From Hyphomicrobiales bacterium (GTDB lineage Bacteria > Pseudomonadota > Alphaproteobacteria > Rhizobiales > Rhizobiaceae), in NCBI GenBank assembly GCA_003963455.1, contig RXJA01000202.1, forward strand, positions 5,565-55,094: DNA of 49,530 nt, written 5' to 3'. Each line of letters opens with the position of its first letter. Position 1 is the stretch's first letter. Shown here one piece after another: positions 32,454 to 41,247 of the stretch. Below the pieces are notes generated by a model, which saw nothing but the letters and a program-made list of their open reading frames with translations, was not told the DNA's origin and made no database searches. Both the position numbers and the translations under genes were made by a program.

Positions 32454-33701
32454 CTAGGCGGCTCCAATCTCGTCCACTTCGGCCCGCACCATTGCAGGTG
32501 CTACAGGTTCTAGGCTGGCATCCAGCGGCGTACAGGCCCAGTCGAAGATGGTATGTAGCCGAGCCGAGCCCTTCGACAACCCCGACACACAGGCGATGTA
32601 AGAGCGGGTCATCTGCATCTGTGTACGATAGCCAAGCAAGGCCGTATCTCCAGGGCGGCAATTGGCACCAGGCTCAAGCACCGCGTGATAGTCGATCACC
32701 TGCTTGATGTCGTGTCGGTATTCGACGCCATTGGCCCGTGCCTCTTCCCATGTCGCGCCCACCAGAGCGCCCGGCGAACCTGGCATATGCATGTCGTGAT
32801 AGACGCCGCCACCATAGGCATAAGCCCTAGTGCCAACGTGGTGGGAGATCTCACTCACATAGACATAGGCAGGGCGTTCGGGCAGGTCGGCTCGATAGGC
32901 GTGATTGGGTGTGGTGCCGGAAATGCCGTTGCCCGGTTCGACATGGGTTGCGCCCAAGCTCGCCAAGACAGGCATGGTGTCCGCCGCCGTGTTGCCAGGC
33001 GTGTTGACCTGTCGCACATCTACGCCCATGCCGCGCAGTGTGTCGGCAGCGCGCAAGATGGTCTGCAGGTTGGGAGTTGGCTCGGCCTTGTCACCCCGGT
33101 TTGGATTGTATCGGATACAGGGGAAGGCCGTCACGCCGACTAGGCGAACGTTTCGAAGTTTGCCAATCGCGCCCGCGGCCTGGGCTACCTCGCTTTCGTC
33201 GAAGCCGCCTTCCTGACCATCAAAGAAGATGTCGCCGGGGGCGCTGACCCGGATCAGCACGTCCTGAACGATGCCTTCATTAGCCGCGGCCTCGTCGATC
33301 CATTCGGCATGCTCGACGTTATAGACGGTCATCACCTCGGGACGCATGAAGACCGCCGTTGCGATTTGCCCGCGCGGGATTTGATTGAGGTGTCCCATGT
33401 GCCCAACAGGAATTCCGTAGCGCCGGGCCATCAGAGCGCAATTGATGTCAACAGCGACCACGCCTCCGAGACCCGCCGCTTGCGCCACTTTCGAGACGAA
33501 GGGGTTGCGGGCAAACTGCTTGGTCATGATGTAGGTTTTCAGGCCCAGGCGTTCGGCCGTCGCGCTCAGAATCCTTGCATTCTCGGCGATGGTATCGAGG
33601 TCGATGAGAAACGTGTTCGCGGGAATGCGGCCAGACTGATGCAGGTCGACGGCAGCCTTGAGAAGGTCCGGGTTGCGATCGATGAGCCGTTGCATGAACA
33701 T
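32454..33701 (-). CDS. YhfX-type PLP-dependent enzyme (alanine-racemase N-terminal fold)
   Basis: A 415-residue protein of the YhfX family, related to alanine racemase and D-threonine aldolase by its N-terminal barrel. ANTFLIDLDTIAENARILSA and TYIMTKQFARNPFV (likely PLP Lys in MTKQ) open the barrel; VAVDINCALMARRYGIPVGH, NTPGNTAADTMPVLASLGAT and HVEPGNGISGTTPNHAY are family blocks. E. coli YhfX sits in an uncharacterised operon and its substrate is not established. Here the gene is the last of the M20/ABC-transporter operon, 47 bases after the ABC ATPase. It could racemise or deaminate an amino-acid part of the imported compound. Longer upstream reading is out of frame with the ATPase and rejected. 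Confidence 0.85.
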   Translation of the reverse strand: MFMQRLIDRNPDLLKAAVDLHQSGRIPANTFLIDLDTIAENARILSATAERLGLKTYIMTKQFARNPFVSKVAQAAGLGGVVAVDINCALMARRYGIPVGHMGHLNQIPRGQIATAVFMRPEVMTVYNVEHAEWIDEAAANEGIVQDVLIRVSAPGDIFFDGQEGGFDESEVAQAAGAIGKLRNVRLVGVTAFPCIRYNPNRGDKAEPTPNLQTILRAADTLRGMGVDVRQVNTPGNTAADTMPVLASLGATHVEPGNGISGTTPNHAYRADLPERPAYVYVSEISHHVGTRAYAYGGGVYHDMHMPGSPGALVGATWEEARANGVEYRHDIKQVIDYHAVLEPGANCRPGDTALLGYRTQMQMTRSYIACVSGLSKGSARLHTIFDWACTPLDASLEPVAPAMVRAEVDEIGAA

Positions 33702-33748
33702 GGAAAGTAGCCTCGAGCTTGCGTTGTATCGGTTTTGTTGGATCCGGC

Positions 33749-34525
33749 TTATGAGGAGGACAGACCGGTTATCATCGACACGATTTCGTTGTTGGTGGTT
33801 TCGCTGGTGCGTTTGACGCCCACCTGCACACCGCGACGCAGCACGCATATGCGGTCGGCAAGCCTGAAGACCTGATCGAGATTGTGGCTGATAATCAGGA
33901 TCGCGCGATTCTGTGCCTTGAGGGTCTTGATGTTGTTCTCCACACGGGCGGTCTCTGCCACTCCGAGCGCCGCCGTCGGTTCGTCCATCAGAACCAGCTT
34001 GCCCGCCCAATGCGTTGCTCGAGCGATCGCGACGCCCTGGCGCTGTCCTCCCGACAAATCGCGGATCTTCACCTTGGCGGACGGGATTCTGACATCGAGT
34101 GCGCGGACCAGTTCTTCGGTCTCTTTGATCATTCCGCGTCGATCGAGTCGCCGTAGAGGCCCCTTCACCTTCTCCCGTCCGAGAAACATGTTCATGTAGA
34201 CCGGCTGGCTGTCGGCAAGCGCCAGGTCCTGGAAGACAACCTGAATGCCTCGATCCTGCGACTGTCGAGGATTGGTGAAATGGACGTCCCGGCCATCGAC
34301 GGCAATCTGGCCCGATGTTGGCGGGAAGACGCCGGCGATGATTTTGATCAGCGTCGATTTCCCGGCACCGTTGTCGCCGACCAGGGCGACGATTTCGCCA
34401 GGCATGATTTCCAGATTGAACGACTGGATCGCTGTGATGCCCGCGAACTGCTTCTGAACGTTGCGAAGCGCAAGCACGGGTGTTTTGTTGTCGCCCGGTT
34501 TTGCGATAGTGAGAGCTTGATCCAT
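33749..34525 (-). CDS. Sugar ABC transporter ATP-binding protein (single-domain, FrcA-like)
   Basis: A 258-residue ATPase with one nucleotide-binding domain: Walker A VGDNGAGKSTL, signature LSGGQRQGVAIARA, Walker B VLMDEPTAALG, and the switch His in ISHNLDQVFRLAD. Single-domain members (fructose FrcA type) differ from the tandem RbsA type. With the RbsC-like permease and two binding proteins upstream it forms a CUT2-type importer. ATG 34525 follows AAGGAACG; an in-frame start 45 bases upstream overlaps the permease stop and is less likely. Confidence 0.92.
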   Translation of the reverse strand: MDQALTIAKPGDNKTPVLALRNVQKQFAGITAIQSFNLEIMPGEIVALVGDNGAGKSTLIKIIAGVFPPTSGQIAVDGRDVHFTNPRQSQDRGIQVVFQDLALADSQPVYMNMFLGREKVKGPLRRLDRRGMIKETEELVRALDVRIPSAKVKIRDLSGGQRQGVAIARATHWAGKLVLMDEPTAALGVAETARVENNIKTLKAQNRAILIISHNLDQVFRLADRICVLRRGVQVGVKRTSETTNNEIVSMITGLSSS

Positions 34526-34566
34526 GATCGTTCCTTGATGCGCTTTTTGAGTCCTCGGATCGAGCG

Positions 34567-35529
34567 TCATCGACTTGGATCACGCAGTGTGAGCGCAACG
34601 GCACCCAGGATAATCCCTCCGCGAATGATCATCTGCTGCGAAACGTCGAGCCCCATCAGGATCAAACCGTTGTTGAGCATTCCCATCATCAGCGAACCGA
34701 TGAGCGCTCCGAGAACGGTTCCAGTTCCGCCGTTGAGCCTGGTGCCGCCAACAATCACAGCCGCAATCACCGTCAAAAGATCGAGTTCGCCAAACGTGTA
34801 GCGCGCCGCGTTGAGGCGCCCGGCATAAAGCAGCCCGGCAAGAGCCGCACAGGTGCCACTGAGCACGATCACCGCAAAGCGAATATGTGGGACGCGAATT
34901 CCGGTGGCGCGCGCTGCCGCTGGATTGTCTCCGACGGCGTGAACGTGAGCCCCAAAGCGACGACTGCGAAATACGAACTGACCAACGGCAATTACCCCTG
35001 CGGTCCATATGACCAGAGATGGGATTCCGAGGAGACTTCCCGAGCCAAAAAGGCCGGTGAATGTCGGATCGGTGACGGGAATAGAGCGCAGGTCCGTCAG
35101 CCATCGAGCTGTGCCGGCAAACAGCCCCATCGTTGCCAATGTCACAAGGAAAGACGGCAGCTTCAGATAGGCGACGAGAGCGCCGTTGAGGATGCCGATG
35201 GCAAGCCCGACCAACAGGCCGGCAAGCACCGCAAGCGGCCAGGGATATCCCTGCATGACTACAGCAGCGACCAGGGCCGCATTGGCGACGATCGAGCCAA
35301 TCGACAGATCGATCTCGCCTGCGGTGAAGACAAAAACCGTGGCCACCGCCATGACGGTGATCGGAGCGGTCTGCTGAACGATGTTGAGAAGGTTGCGCGG
35401 CGTAAGGAAGCCGACGTCGCGCAACAGAAAGCCAAACACTATGAAGATGACCAGGAAGCCGACGTAGACGACATAACTGGACGGATCGATAGATCGCATT
35501 CTGACGGCGAGATTGTTCACTGGTCGCAT
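34567..35529 (-). CDS. Sugar ABC transporter permease (RbsC-like)
   Basis: A 320-residue polytopic membrane protein of the branched-chain/ribose permease family. About 8-10 hydrophobic segments are visible; family blocks include TAGEIDLSIGSIVANAALVA, VGLAIGILNGALVAYLKLPS, FLVTLATMGLFAGTARWLTD and AVIVGGTRLNGGTGTVLGAL (coupling-helix region). It would form the channel for the substrates bound by the two periplasmic proteins. It lies 21 bases after the first binding-protein gene and 41 bases before the ATPase start. Confidence 0.93.
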   Translation of the reverse strand: MRPVNNLAVRMRSIDPSSYVVYVGFLVIFIVFGFLLRDVGFLTPRNLLNIVQQTAPITVMAVATVFVFTAGEIDLSIGSIVANAALVAAVVMQGYPWPLAVLAGLLVGLAIGILNGALVAYLKLPSFLVTLATMGLFAGTARWLTDLRSIPVTDPTFTGLFGSGSLLGIPSLVIWTAGVIAVGQFVFRSRRFGAHVHAVGDNPAAARATGIRVPHIRFAVIVLSGTCAALAGLLYAGRLNAARYTFGELDLLTVIAAVIVGGTRLNGGTGTVLGALIGSLMMGMLNNGLILMGLDVSQQMIIRGGIILGAVALTLRDPSR

Positions 35530-35550
35530 TTCCTGGTGAGAAGACTTTCC

Positions 35551-36621
35551 CTACTTGCCCAAGGCGGACTTGACTGACTGGGGCGCCTCGCGATGCATCG
35601 ACTGATACCAGCCCTCGACAAGATTGGCCTTGGTAAGAGTCAGTGCGGGCACCACCACGAATGGAGGGACATTCTTGCCAAGCAGCTGGTATCCAGCCGC
35701 CGTCGCCATGGCCCGCCCAATCTCATACGCCTCGTCTACAGTGATCGATGCGACATTGCCGTCCTTTGCCATGTCGAGCCCAATCACTTCGCTGACGTCG
35801 AGGGTGGAAATCTTCACATGGTCATTTTTGGCCGCCCTCAGCGCTGCAAGTGCGCCTTCGGCGGGTTCTCCCCACGTCGTGTAGATACCGTCGAGATCCG
35901 GATGTTGGAGCAGCATTGCATCGGCAATTTCCTGGACGCGTGCCGGATCGGAGAAGCCCTGTTGGGCGACGATCTGGATGTTTGGATAGCTGTTGGCGAT
36001 CGTCTCGCGGAATGCCCGGTCGCGCTGGTTCGTCACATAAAAATCGGCATCGTAGTAGATCATGCCGACCTTGCCTTTGGAGCCGATCGCCTTGGCAAGC
36101 CCATCGGCGGTCTGCTTGCCCATCTCATAGATGTCGTCCGTGACAATCGTCACGTAGTCCTTGCCCTGCGTCCAGCCGGCCGGTGGGTTTGATAGAATGA
36201 CGAACTTGGCGCCCTGATCGAGCGCGGAGCGAAACGAGCTTCCAGCGGAAACCGGATCGACCGGAATGGTCAGGATCACGTTCGGATTCTGAGCCATGAC
36301 GGTATCCAGATTGTTCTTCTGTCTGGCCGCGTCGAAGCCAGCCTCGGTCGTGGCCACCACCTGAATACCAATACGGCCAAATTCATCCTTGGCGCCGGCC
36401 GTCACGGCATTGGTGAATTCCTGCGCCATGTGCCAGACCAAGGCCGCCTTGTAATGCCCATCCTTTAGCTTCGCGATCTCCTGGTCGCTGAGTGTGAGTT
36501 CGCTGGATGCCGTCGCCGGCTCGCCTTTAGGGCCGACCGTCTTTGACTGCGCCCAAGCCCCGCCTGCCATGGCGAGAGACCCCAACGCCGCGCCTAGAAA
36601 TGCCCAATGCAATCTTTTCAT
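35551..36621 (-). CDS. Periplasmic sugar-binding protein, copy 1 (RbsB-like)
   Basis: A 356-residue periplasmic binding protein (Peripla_BP_4/RbsB type). Signal peptide to about residue 25 (MKRLHWAFLGAALGSLAMAG, ending GAWAQ). Typical blocks: AALVWHMAQEFTNAVTAGAK, NVILTIPVDPVSAGSSF, VGMIYYDADFYVTNQRDRAF and EIADAMLLQHPDLDGIYTTW. It has the same length as the paralogue just upstream in the operon and matches it along the whole length without gaps by eye, most closely in the last third. Start ATG 36621 has GGGAG before it. Confidence 0.92.
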   Translation of the reverse strand: MKRLHWAFLGAALGSLAMAGGAWAQSKTVGPKGEPATASSELTLSDQEIAKLKDGHYKAALVWHMAQEFTNAVTAGAKDEFGRIGIQVVATTEAGFDAARQKNNLDTVMAQNPNVILTIPVDPVSAGSSFRSALDQGAKFVILSNPPAGWTQGKDYVTIVTDDIYEMGKQTADGLAKAIGSKGKVGMIYYDADFYVTNQRDRAFRETIANSYPNIQIVAQQGFSDPARVQEIADAMLLQHPDLDGIYTTWGEPAEGALAALRAAKNDHVKISTLDVSEVIGLDMAKDGNVASITVDEAYEIGRAMATAAGYQLLGKNVPPFVVVPALTLTKANLVEGWYQSMHREAPQSVKSALGK

Positions 36622-36810
36622 GTTGTTACTCCCATTGTTTGTCACTTCAGACGGCACCTTTGTCAGTTGGCCGTTTCGGATGGCTGACAAGCCACAGTGC
36701 CGCCACGGATCGTTTGAGCGGGAGGATGCGCTCGGCCGGACCGTGGCAAGTCCGGGTAATCTCTCGTGCGGAGCAGCCGGTCCGGAGAGGTGCTCTCTAC
36801 CGGCGGTCTT

Positions 36811-37881
36811 TCACTGGCCCAAAGCGCTTTTGATCGACTGCGGCGCCTGGCGGTGCATGGACAGGTACCAGCCGTCGACGAGGTTGGCCTTTGTGAGAGT
36901 GACTGCGGGCACGACTACGTAAGGAGGCACGTTCTTGCCGAGCAGCGCGCGGCCTGCCGCGGTTCCCAAAGCGCGGCCGATCTCATAGGCCTCATCGACA
37001 GTGATCGAGGCGATGTTGCCATCCTTGGCCATATCGAGCCCGATGACTTCATTGACGTCGAGCGTCGAGATCTTCACATGATCATTCTTGGCAGCCCGAA
37101 GCGCGGCTAGTGCTCCTTCGGCCGGCTCGCCCCAACTGGTGTAGATTCCGTCGAGATCGGGATGCTGGAGCAACATGGCGTCCGCGATCTCCTGGACTCG
37201 ACGGGGATCGGCGAAGCCCTGCTCGGCTACGATCTTGATGTCGGGATAGCTTGCCGCGATCGTGTCCTTGAAGGCCTTGTCACGCATGTTTGTGACGAAG
37301 AAGTCAGCATCGTAGTAGATCATGCCGACCTTTCCTTTGGATCCGATCGCCTCGGCGAGCGCGTCGGCCGTGTGCTTGCCCATCTCATAATTGTTGTCGG
37401 TGACTACGGTGACGTAGTCCTTGCCCTGCACCCAGCCCGCAGGCGCGTTATCCACGATGACGAATTTGGTGCCTTGCTTGAGCGCCGGGCGGAAAGCCTC
37501 GCCAGCCGAGACTGGGTCAACGGGGAGCGTCAGGACAACGTCCGGATTGCGCACCATGACAGTTTCCAGGTTGTTCTGCTGCCTGGCGGCATCAAAGCCA
37601 GCCTCGGTGATAGCCAGAACCTTGATCCCAAGTCGGTCCAGTTCATCCTGCGCACCCGCGGTTACCGCGCTCGTGTATTCTTGCGCCATGTGCCAAACCA
37701 TGGCTGCCGTATGGTGCCCGGCTTTCAATTTGGCAACGTCGTCGTCGGTCAGCCGGATTTCGCTGGAAGGGGTTGCAGCCTCGCCTTTCGGCCCAGCGGC
37801 TTTGGACTGCGCCCATCCGGTGGCAGGCATTGCCATCGACACCGCGAGCACGCTCAGAGCTAGAAGTCGAGACAGTCTCAT
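36811..37881 (-). CDS. Periplasmic sugar-binding protein, copy 2 (RbsB-like)
   Basis: A 356-residue paralogue of the protein at 35551-36621 with signal peptide ending GWAQ. It is aligned end to end with copy 1; differences cluster in the ligand-cleft region (for example DDVAKLKAGHHTAAMVWHMA and LTLPVDPVSAGEAFRPALK), while the segment from EIADAMLLQHPDLDGIYTSW on is nearly identical. Divergence in the first two thirds may mean different ligands for one permease. ATG 37881 follows a strong GGAGGAG. It lies 48 bases after the M20 gene. Confidence 0.92.
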   Translation of the reverse strand: MRLSRLLALSVLAVSMAMPATGWAQSKAAGPKGEAATPSSEIRLTDDDVAKLKAGHHTAAMVWHMAQEYTSAVTAGAQDELDRLGIKVLAITEAGFDAARQQNNLETVMVRNPDVVLTLPVDPVSAGEAFRPALKQGTKFVIVDNAPAGWVQGKDYVTVVTDNNYEMGKHTADALAEAIGSKGKVGMIYYDADFFVTNMRDKAFKDTIAASYPDIKIVAEQGFADPRRVQEIADAMLLQHPDLDGIYTSWGEPAEGALAALRAAKNDHVKISTLDVNEVIGLDMAKDGNIASITVDEAYEIGRALGTAAGRALLGKNVPPYVVVPAVTLTKANLVDGWYLSMHRQAPQSIKSALGQ

Positions 37882-37929
37882 GGGTTCACTCCTCCCTAAC
37901 ATCATCTGCAGTTGATTGTGGACGGCGGG

Positions 37930-39177
37930 TTAGCCGCAGTAGTCCGCCAGGAAGGCAGATAAGGCCGAAATGCCGTCGCGATATTCTTCGAGCGAGACAC
38001 GCTCCTCGAGGCCATGGCAGATCTGGATATCGCCCGGTGCAAAATATGCCGTCGGAATGCCAAGCTCTGCGAGAAATGGAGCCTCGGACCAGAAAGGTCC
38101 GCCGACGATCCGTCCGCGGTCTGGGCGCACAGATTTCACTGCTTCAGCAAGTCGGACCACGGCTGCGTGCGTCGGATCGCCGTCAAACGGCGTGCCGCCA
38201 AGGGGGTGATTGCGGCCCGCCGGATAGTCGAACGAGACGCGAATTTCTGGATGCAAATCCGCGGCTGCAACGGCCGACTCTATTTCCGTGCGCGCGACGT
38301 CGAGCGATTCACCAGGACGAAGTTTGCGCAGCAGGCTGAATTTGCACTCACCGGGCACAGCTATGTAGCCGCCTCCCTCGATCGACGTGACGAGGATGAA
38401 CGAACGCCCGACAAGGTCGTGGTTTCCGGCACGATCCAGGCGATCTGAAAGCTCCCAAAGTGCGCTCAGAATTGCGTTTGTCGCCTTGAGTGCGTCTACG
38501 CCTTTTTCCGGCACGCCCACATACGATGTACGGCCAGTCACTGTAATGTCGACGATCATGAAGCCCATATGGGCGGGATAGACATCAAGCGTCGTCGGTT
38601 CGACGTAAATTGCGAAATCGGGAAGATCGACTTCTCCCGACTTGATCGCAGCGACCAGCGCTCGCATGCCTGCGCTGATACCACTGCCGGGCTCGCCGCT
38701 TTCCTCGTCGCCGACGAATGCGAGCGTGACATCACCCTTTAGAACTGTTCCGGCTGCGTTGAGTGTGGCCAACGCCGAAATTCCGGTGCAAAGGCCTGCC
38801 TTCAAATCAGAGGCGCCGCGTCCCCACATTTGTCCGTCGATGACCGCGCCACCGAACGGACTTTCTCGTTCGTCACCTGCCCAGCGTTCTGTCCAGCCCC
38901 TGACATGGACGGTATCTGTATGCCCGACGATGAGCACCTTCCGCCCGCCGCCAGTACCACGAAGGGTACCCCACAAGTTGGGCCGACCGGGCAGGAAGTC
39001 ACGCACTGTGATCTTCTCGAGGCCCAGCTTCTCGAACTCTGATTTGAAGAATGGAATGATGTTCGCTTCGTTGCCAGTGATCGTATCGATCCGAACAGCA
39101 TCTCTCAGGCGCTCGATCGCTGCCGGAACATCAAGAAAGCGCTTGATGGCCGAGTTGGCCTGCTCCGCGAATGTCAT
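37930..39177 (-). CDS. M20-family metallo-amidohydrolase (ArgE/DapE-type)
   Basis: A 415-residue M20 hydrolase. The metal ligands are in place: His and Asp in IVGHTDTVHV, Asp in GRGASDLKAGLCTG, the Glu pair in VGDEESGEPGSG, and the C-terminal His in CHGLEERVSLEEY. Members remove acyl or aminoacyl groups from amines. As the first gene of the operon with the ABC importer it may deacylate the imported compound; the substrate is not readable. AAGGAGGAG precedes the ATG. It is divergent from the DeoR-type regulator. Confidence 0.9.
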   Translation of the reverse strand: MTFAEQANSAIKRFLDVPAAIERLRDAVRIDTITGNEANIIPFFKSEFEKLGLEKITVRDFLPGRPNLWGTLRGTGGGRKVLIVGHTDTVHVRGWTERWAGDERESPFGGAVIDGQMWGRGASDLKAGLCTGISALATLNAAGTVLKGDVTLAFVGDEESGEPGSGISAGMRALVAAIKSGEVDLPDFAIYVEPTTLDVYPAHMGFMIVDITVTGRTSYVGVPEKGVDALKATNAILSALWELSDRLDRAGNHDLVGRSFILVTSIEGGGYIAVPGECKFSLLRKLRPGESLDVARTEIESAVAAADLHPEIRVSFDYPAGRNHPLGGTPFDGDPTHAAVVRLAEAVKSVRPDRGRIVGGPFWSEAPFLAELGIPTAYFAPGDIQICHGLEERVSLEEYRDGISALSAFLADYCG

Positions 39178-39228
39178 TCCACTCCTCCTTGATCGTGCCC
39201 AGATGCTACCTGAGCGATTTCGGGCATG

Positions 39229-39256
39229 TCAATCATAAATGTGATCGAAACTGATC
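39229..39256 (-). promoter_or_regulatory. Candidate DeoR-type operator upstream of the M20 operon
   Basis: A 28-base site beginning TCAATCA, with GTGATCGA in the middle and TGATC at the end, spaced about 11 bases apart as direct repeats. It matches the site at 39353-39380, read on the other strand, at 22 of 28 positions. It lies 52 bases before the M20 start. Repeated half-sites at one helical turn are usual for DeoR-family operators. Confidence 0.55.
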
Positions 39257-39352
39257 GTATGCCGAAACCTACAGAATTTCGAGATTTTTATCAACTTATC
39301 GCCGTTCCAAGCCCTTAGGCTTTGGTCTCAAAATCGGGGAAACAGCCCAAAA

Positions 39353-39380
39353 GATCAAAATCGATCACAAATCTGATTGA
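39353..39380 (+). promoter_or_regulatory. Candidate DeoR-type operator upstream of the regulator operon
   Basis: The inverted partner of the site at 39229-39256: on the minus strand it also begins TCAATCA, holds GTGATCGA and ends in TGATC (22 of 28 positions identical). It lies 60 bases before the DeoR start. The two sites together suggest that one regulator controls both divergent operons and perhaps loops the DNA between them. Confidence 0.55.
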
Positions 39381-39440
39381 CTATCTCTGGATGTGTGCGC
39401 TATTCGCTTCAAGGCAAACTTGGCAGCGCAGGAGCCTTGG

Positions 39441-40232
39441 ATGAAGGACGACCGCCTCAATAGGATTCGGCACTATTTGTATTTAAACGGACCCTCGAAC
39501 ATCAATGATCTGGCGAGTGCGATCGGCGCATCACTACCGACTCTGCGTCGGGACCTCGTCGTCCTTGAAGAGGAAGGCGTCATCGATCGAGTCCATGGTG
39601 GCGCCCGCCTCGCGGCCGGATCCAATGTCGAGGTAAGCTTCAACGAGCGCGAGAGCGAAAACGCCGACGCCAAGCGCGCGATCGCCGACGCCGCTTACAA
39701 GATGCTCAAGCCGCATTCGACCGTGTTTCTCGATGCCGGCACTACTGTGCTGCAACTGGCGCAGCGGCTGCGCATCGAGCCACTTCCGCTAACGGTCTTC
39801 ACCAACGGCCTTGCTGTCGCGCAAGCGCTCCTCAACACGCCTAAAGTCAAGGTTACCGTCCTTGGGGGCAATTTGCGTAATGAGAACGCCTCCTTGGTCG
39901 GCCCCCTCGCTGAATCGATGTTGGACAGGCTGTGGTTCGACCAACTCTTTCTTGGCGCGAGCGCTATCAAGGACGATGGAGCCATCTACAGCATCGATCT
40001 GTCCGAGGCCAGCATCAACGCCCGCATGCTTGGTCGCTCGACCGAGCGCATCCTACTTGCCGATCATAGCAAGTTCGCACGCGCAGCGACTTACCTCGTG
40101 GCGCCGCTTTCTGCGTGCACCCACTCCATCACCGATCAAGACGTTCCGCCGGATTGGCAACAGCGTATCAGGAACATGGGGGTGCATCTCACGATCGGCG
40201 GCGACGCGACCGTAGAAGAGACAGCCGCCTGA
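39441..40232 (+). CDS. DeoR-family transcription regulator (AgaR-like)
   Basis: A 263-residue DeoR/GlpR-type regulator: winged HTH at the N-terminus (HYLYLNGPSNINDLASAIGA, SLPTLRRDLVVLEEEGVIDR, VHGGARL) and a DeoRC sensor domain with FLDAGTTVLQLAQRL and LTVFTNGLAVAQALLNTP. Such regulators sense phosphorylated sugars, here probably the amino-sugar phosphate made by the next gene. ATG 39441 has AGGAGCC upstream; the earlier start 48 bases before it lies close to the operator. It overlaps the kinase gene by one base (TGATG). Confidence 0.9.
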   Translation: MKDDRLNRIRHYLYLNGPSNINDLASAIGASLPTLRRDLVVLEEEGVIDRVHGGARLAAGSNVEVSFNERESENADAKRAIADAAYKMLKPHSTVFLDAGTTVLQLAQRLRIEPLPLTVFTNGLAVAQALLNTPKVKVTVLGGNLRNENASLVGPLAESMLDRLWFDQLFLGASAIKDDGAIYSIDLSEASINARMLGRSTERILLADHSKFARAATYLVAPLSACTHSITDQDVPPDWQQRIRNMGVHLTIGGDATVEETAA

Positions 40233-41185
40233 TGGATACGCTGGTGCTCGGGCTAGATGGTGGCGGGACCAAAACTCAATTGGTCGTGGCCGCATCTGAC
40301 GGTCGCATCGTCCTCGCCACCGCCGGTGCAGGAATCAATCCTATGGATAATTCCAAATGGCGCGAGAACCTCGAGGAATTGCTGCTCGCCGTATCCCCAC
40401 TCCATTCATCGATACGCTTCGCCGTTTTGGGCCTTCCCGGTCACGGAGAAATCCGAGCCGTCACCGACGCCATGGACAAAGCCGTCAGCGAATATTTGCC
40501 GATACCCCATCGAAACGAGAACGACGTTCGCGTCGCGCTTGATGGAGCCTTCTTGAACGGCCCAGGCACGTTGGTTCTTGCCGGGACTGGATCGATGGTC
40601 CTGGCAAAAGGCAGCGAAGGTCGGATCACCAGAGCTGGGGGCTGGGGTGAGATTTTCAGTGATGAAGGCGGCGCCTATTGGATCGGGCAGCTTGCACTGA
40701 GGAGGGCCAGTCAGGCCTTGGATGGTCGCTTAGACGCTCCCGCCTTCGCAGCAGCCTTGTTGAGCGAGATTGGTGCACAGGACAGAGATTGGCACGACGC
40801 CATGATGGGGTGGTGCCTTTCGAGAAAACACCAGCGGTCGGAGATCGCAACGCTAGCGCGTTTCGTGGATCGCCTCGCCGATAAAGGCGATGAAACCGCC
40901 ATAGCGATTATGACCGCAGCGGCAGCCGAGCTGACGATCCAGCTAAAAACGGCGCAACGCTTGGCAGGTCACATCGGCCAAGCGTGGAGCCCTGCGGGGA
41001 GTGTGTTCGATAGCTCTACGGTCATGCACCACATGACCCGTATGAACGGGCCATGCCAACCAGCAATCTTGACGCCCGTCGGTGGCGCCGTGTGGAGCGC
41101 TTTGCAGACTGCAGGCATCCAGCCGGAGGACGCCTTCGCCGAAACATTCACCGCTGAGCTTGTCCGGGCATTTACGTCCCCTTGA
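40232..41185 (+). CDS. BadF/BadG-family sugar kinase (N-acetylglucosamine-kinase-like)
   Basis: A 317-residue kinase of the ASKHA fold, BadF/NagK type. Phosphate-1 motif LGLDGGGTKTQLVV, catalytic region LGLPGHGE with a following LDGAFLN, adenosine-side motif LVLAGTGSMVLAKG, and GGWGEIFSDEGGAYWIGQLA. It would phosphorylate the imported amino sugar. In AGA-type pathways such a kinase (AgaK) replaces PTS import, which fits the ABC importer here. The start shares one base with the regulator's stop. Confidence 0.9.
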   Translation: MDTLVLGLDGGGTKTQLVVAASDGRIVLATAGAGINPMDNSKWRENLEELLLAVSPLHSSIRFAVLGLPGHGEIRAVTDAMDKAVSEYLPIPHRNENDVRVALDGAFLNGPGTLVLAGTGSMVLAKGSEGRITRAGGWGEIFSDEGGAYWIGQLALRRASQALDGRLDAPAFAAALLSEIGAQDRDWHDAMMGWCLSRKHQRSEIATLARFVDRLADKGDETAIAIMTAAAAELTIQLKTAQRLAGHIGQAWSPAGSVFDSSTVMHHMTRMNGPCQPAILTPVGGAVWSALQTAGIQPEDAFAETFTAELVRAFTSP

Positions 41186-41247
41186 CGGGATCGCTCAGGG
41201 CCAGCCCTAACATCGTCAATCTTTCGCCCAATCGGGAAAGGCATCAC

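Noticed and set aside
32454..34604. A single 716-codon protein running through the ABC ATPase region into YhfX
   Set aside because: The first 300 codons are the wrong frame of the clear ABC ATPase gene; the YhfX-type protein starts at 33701.
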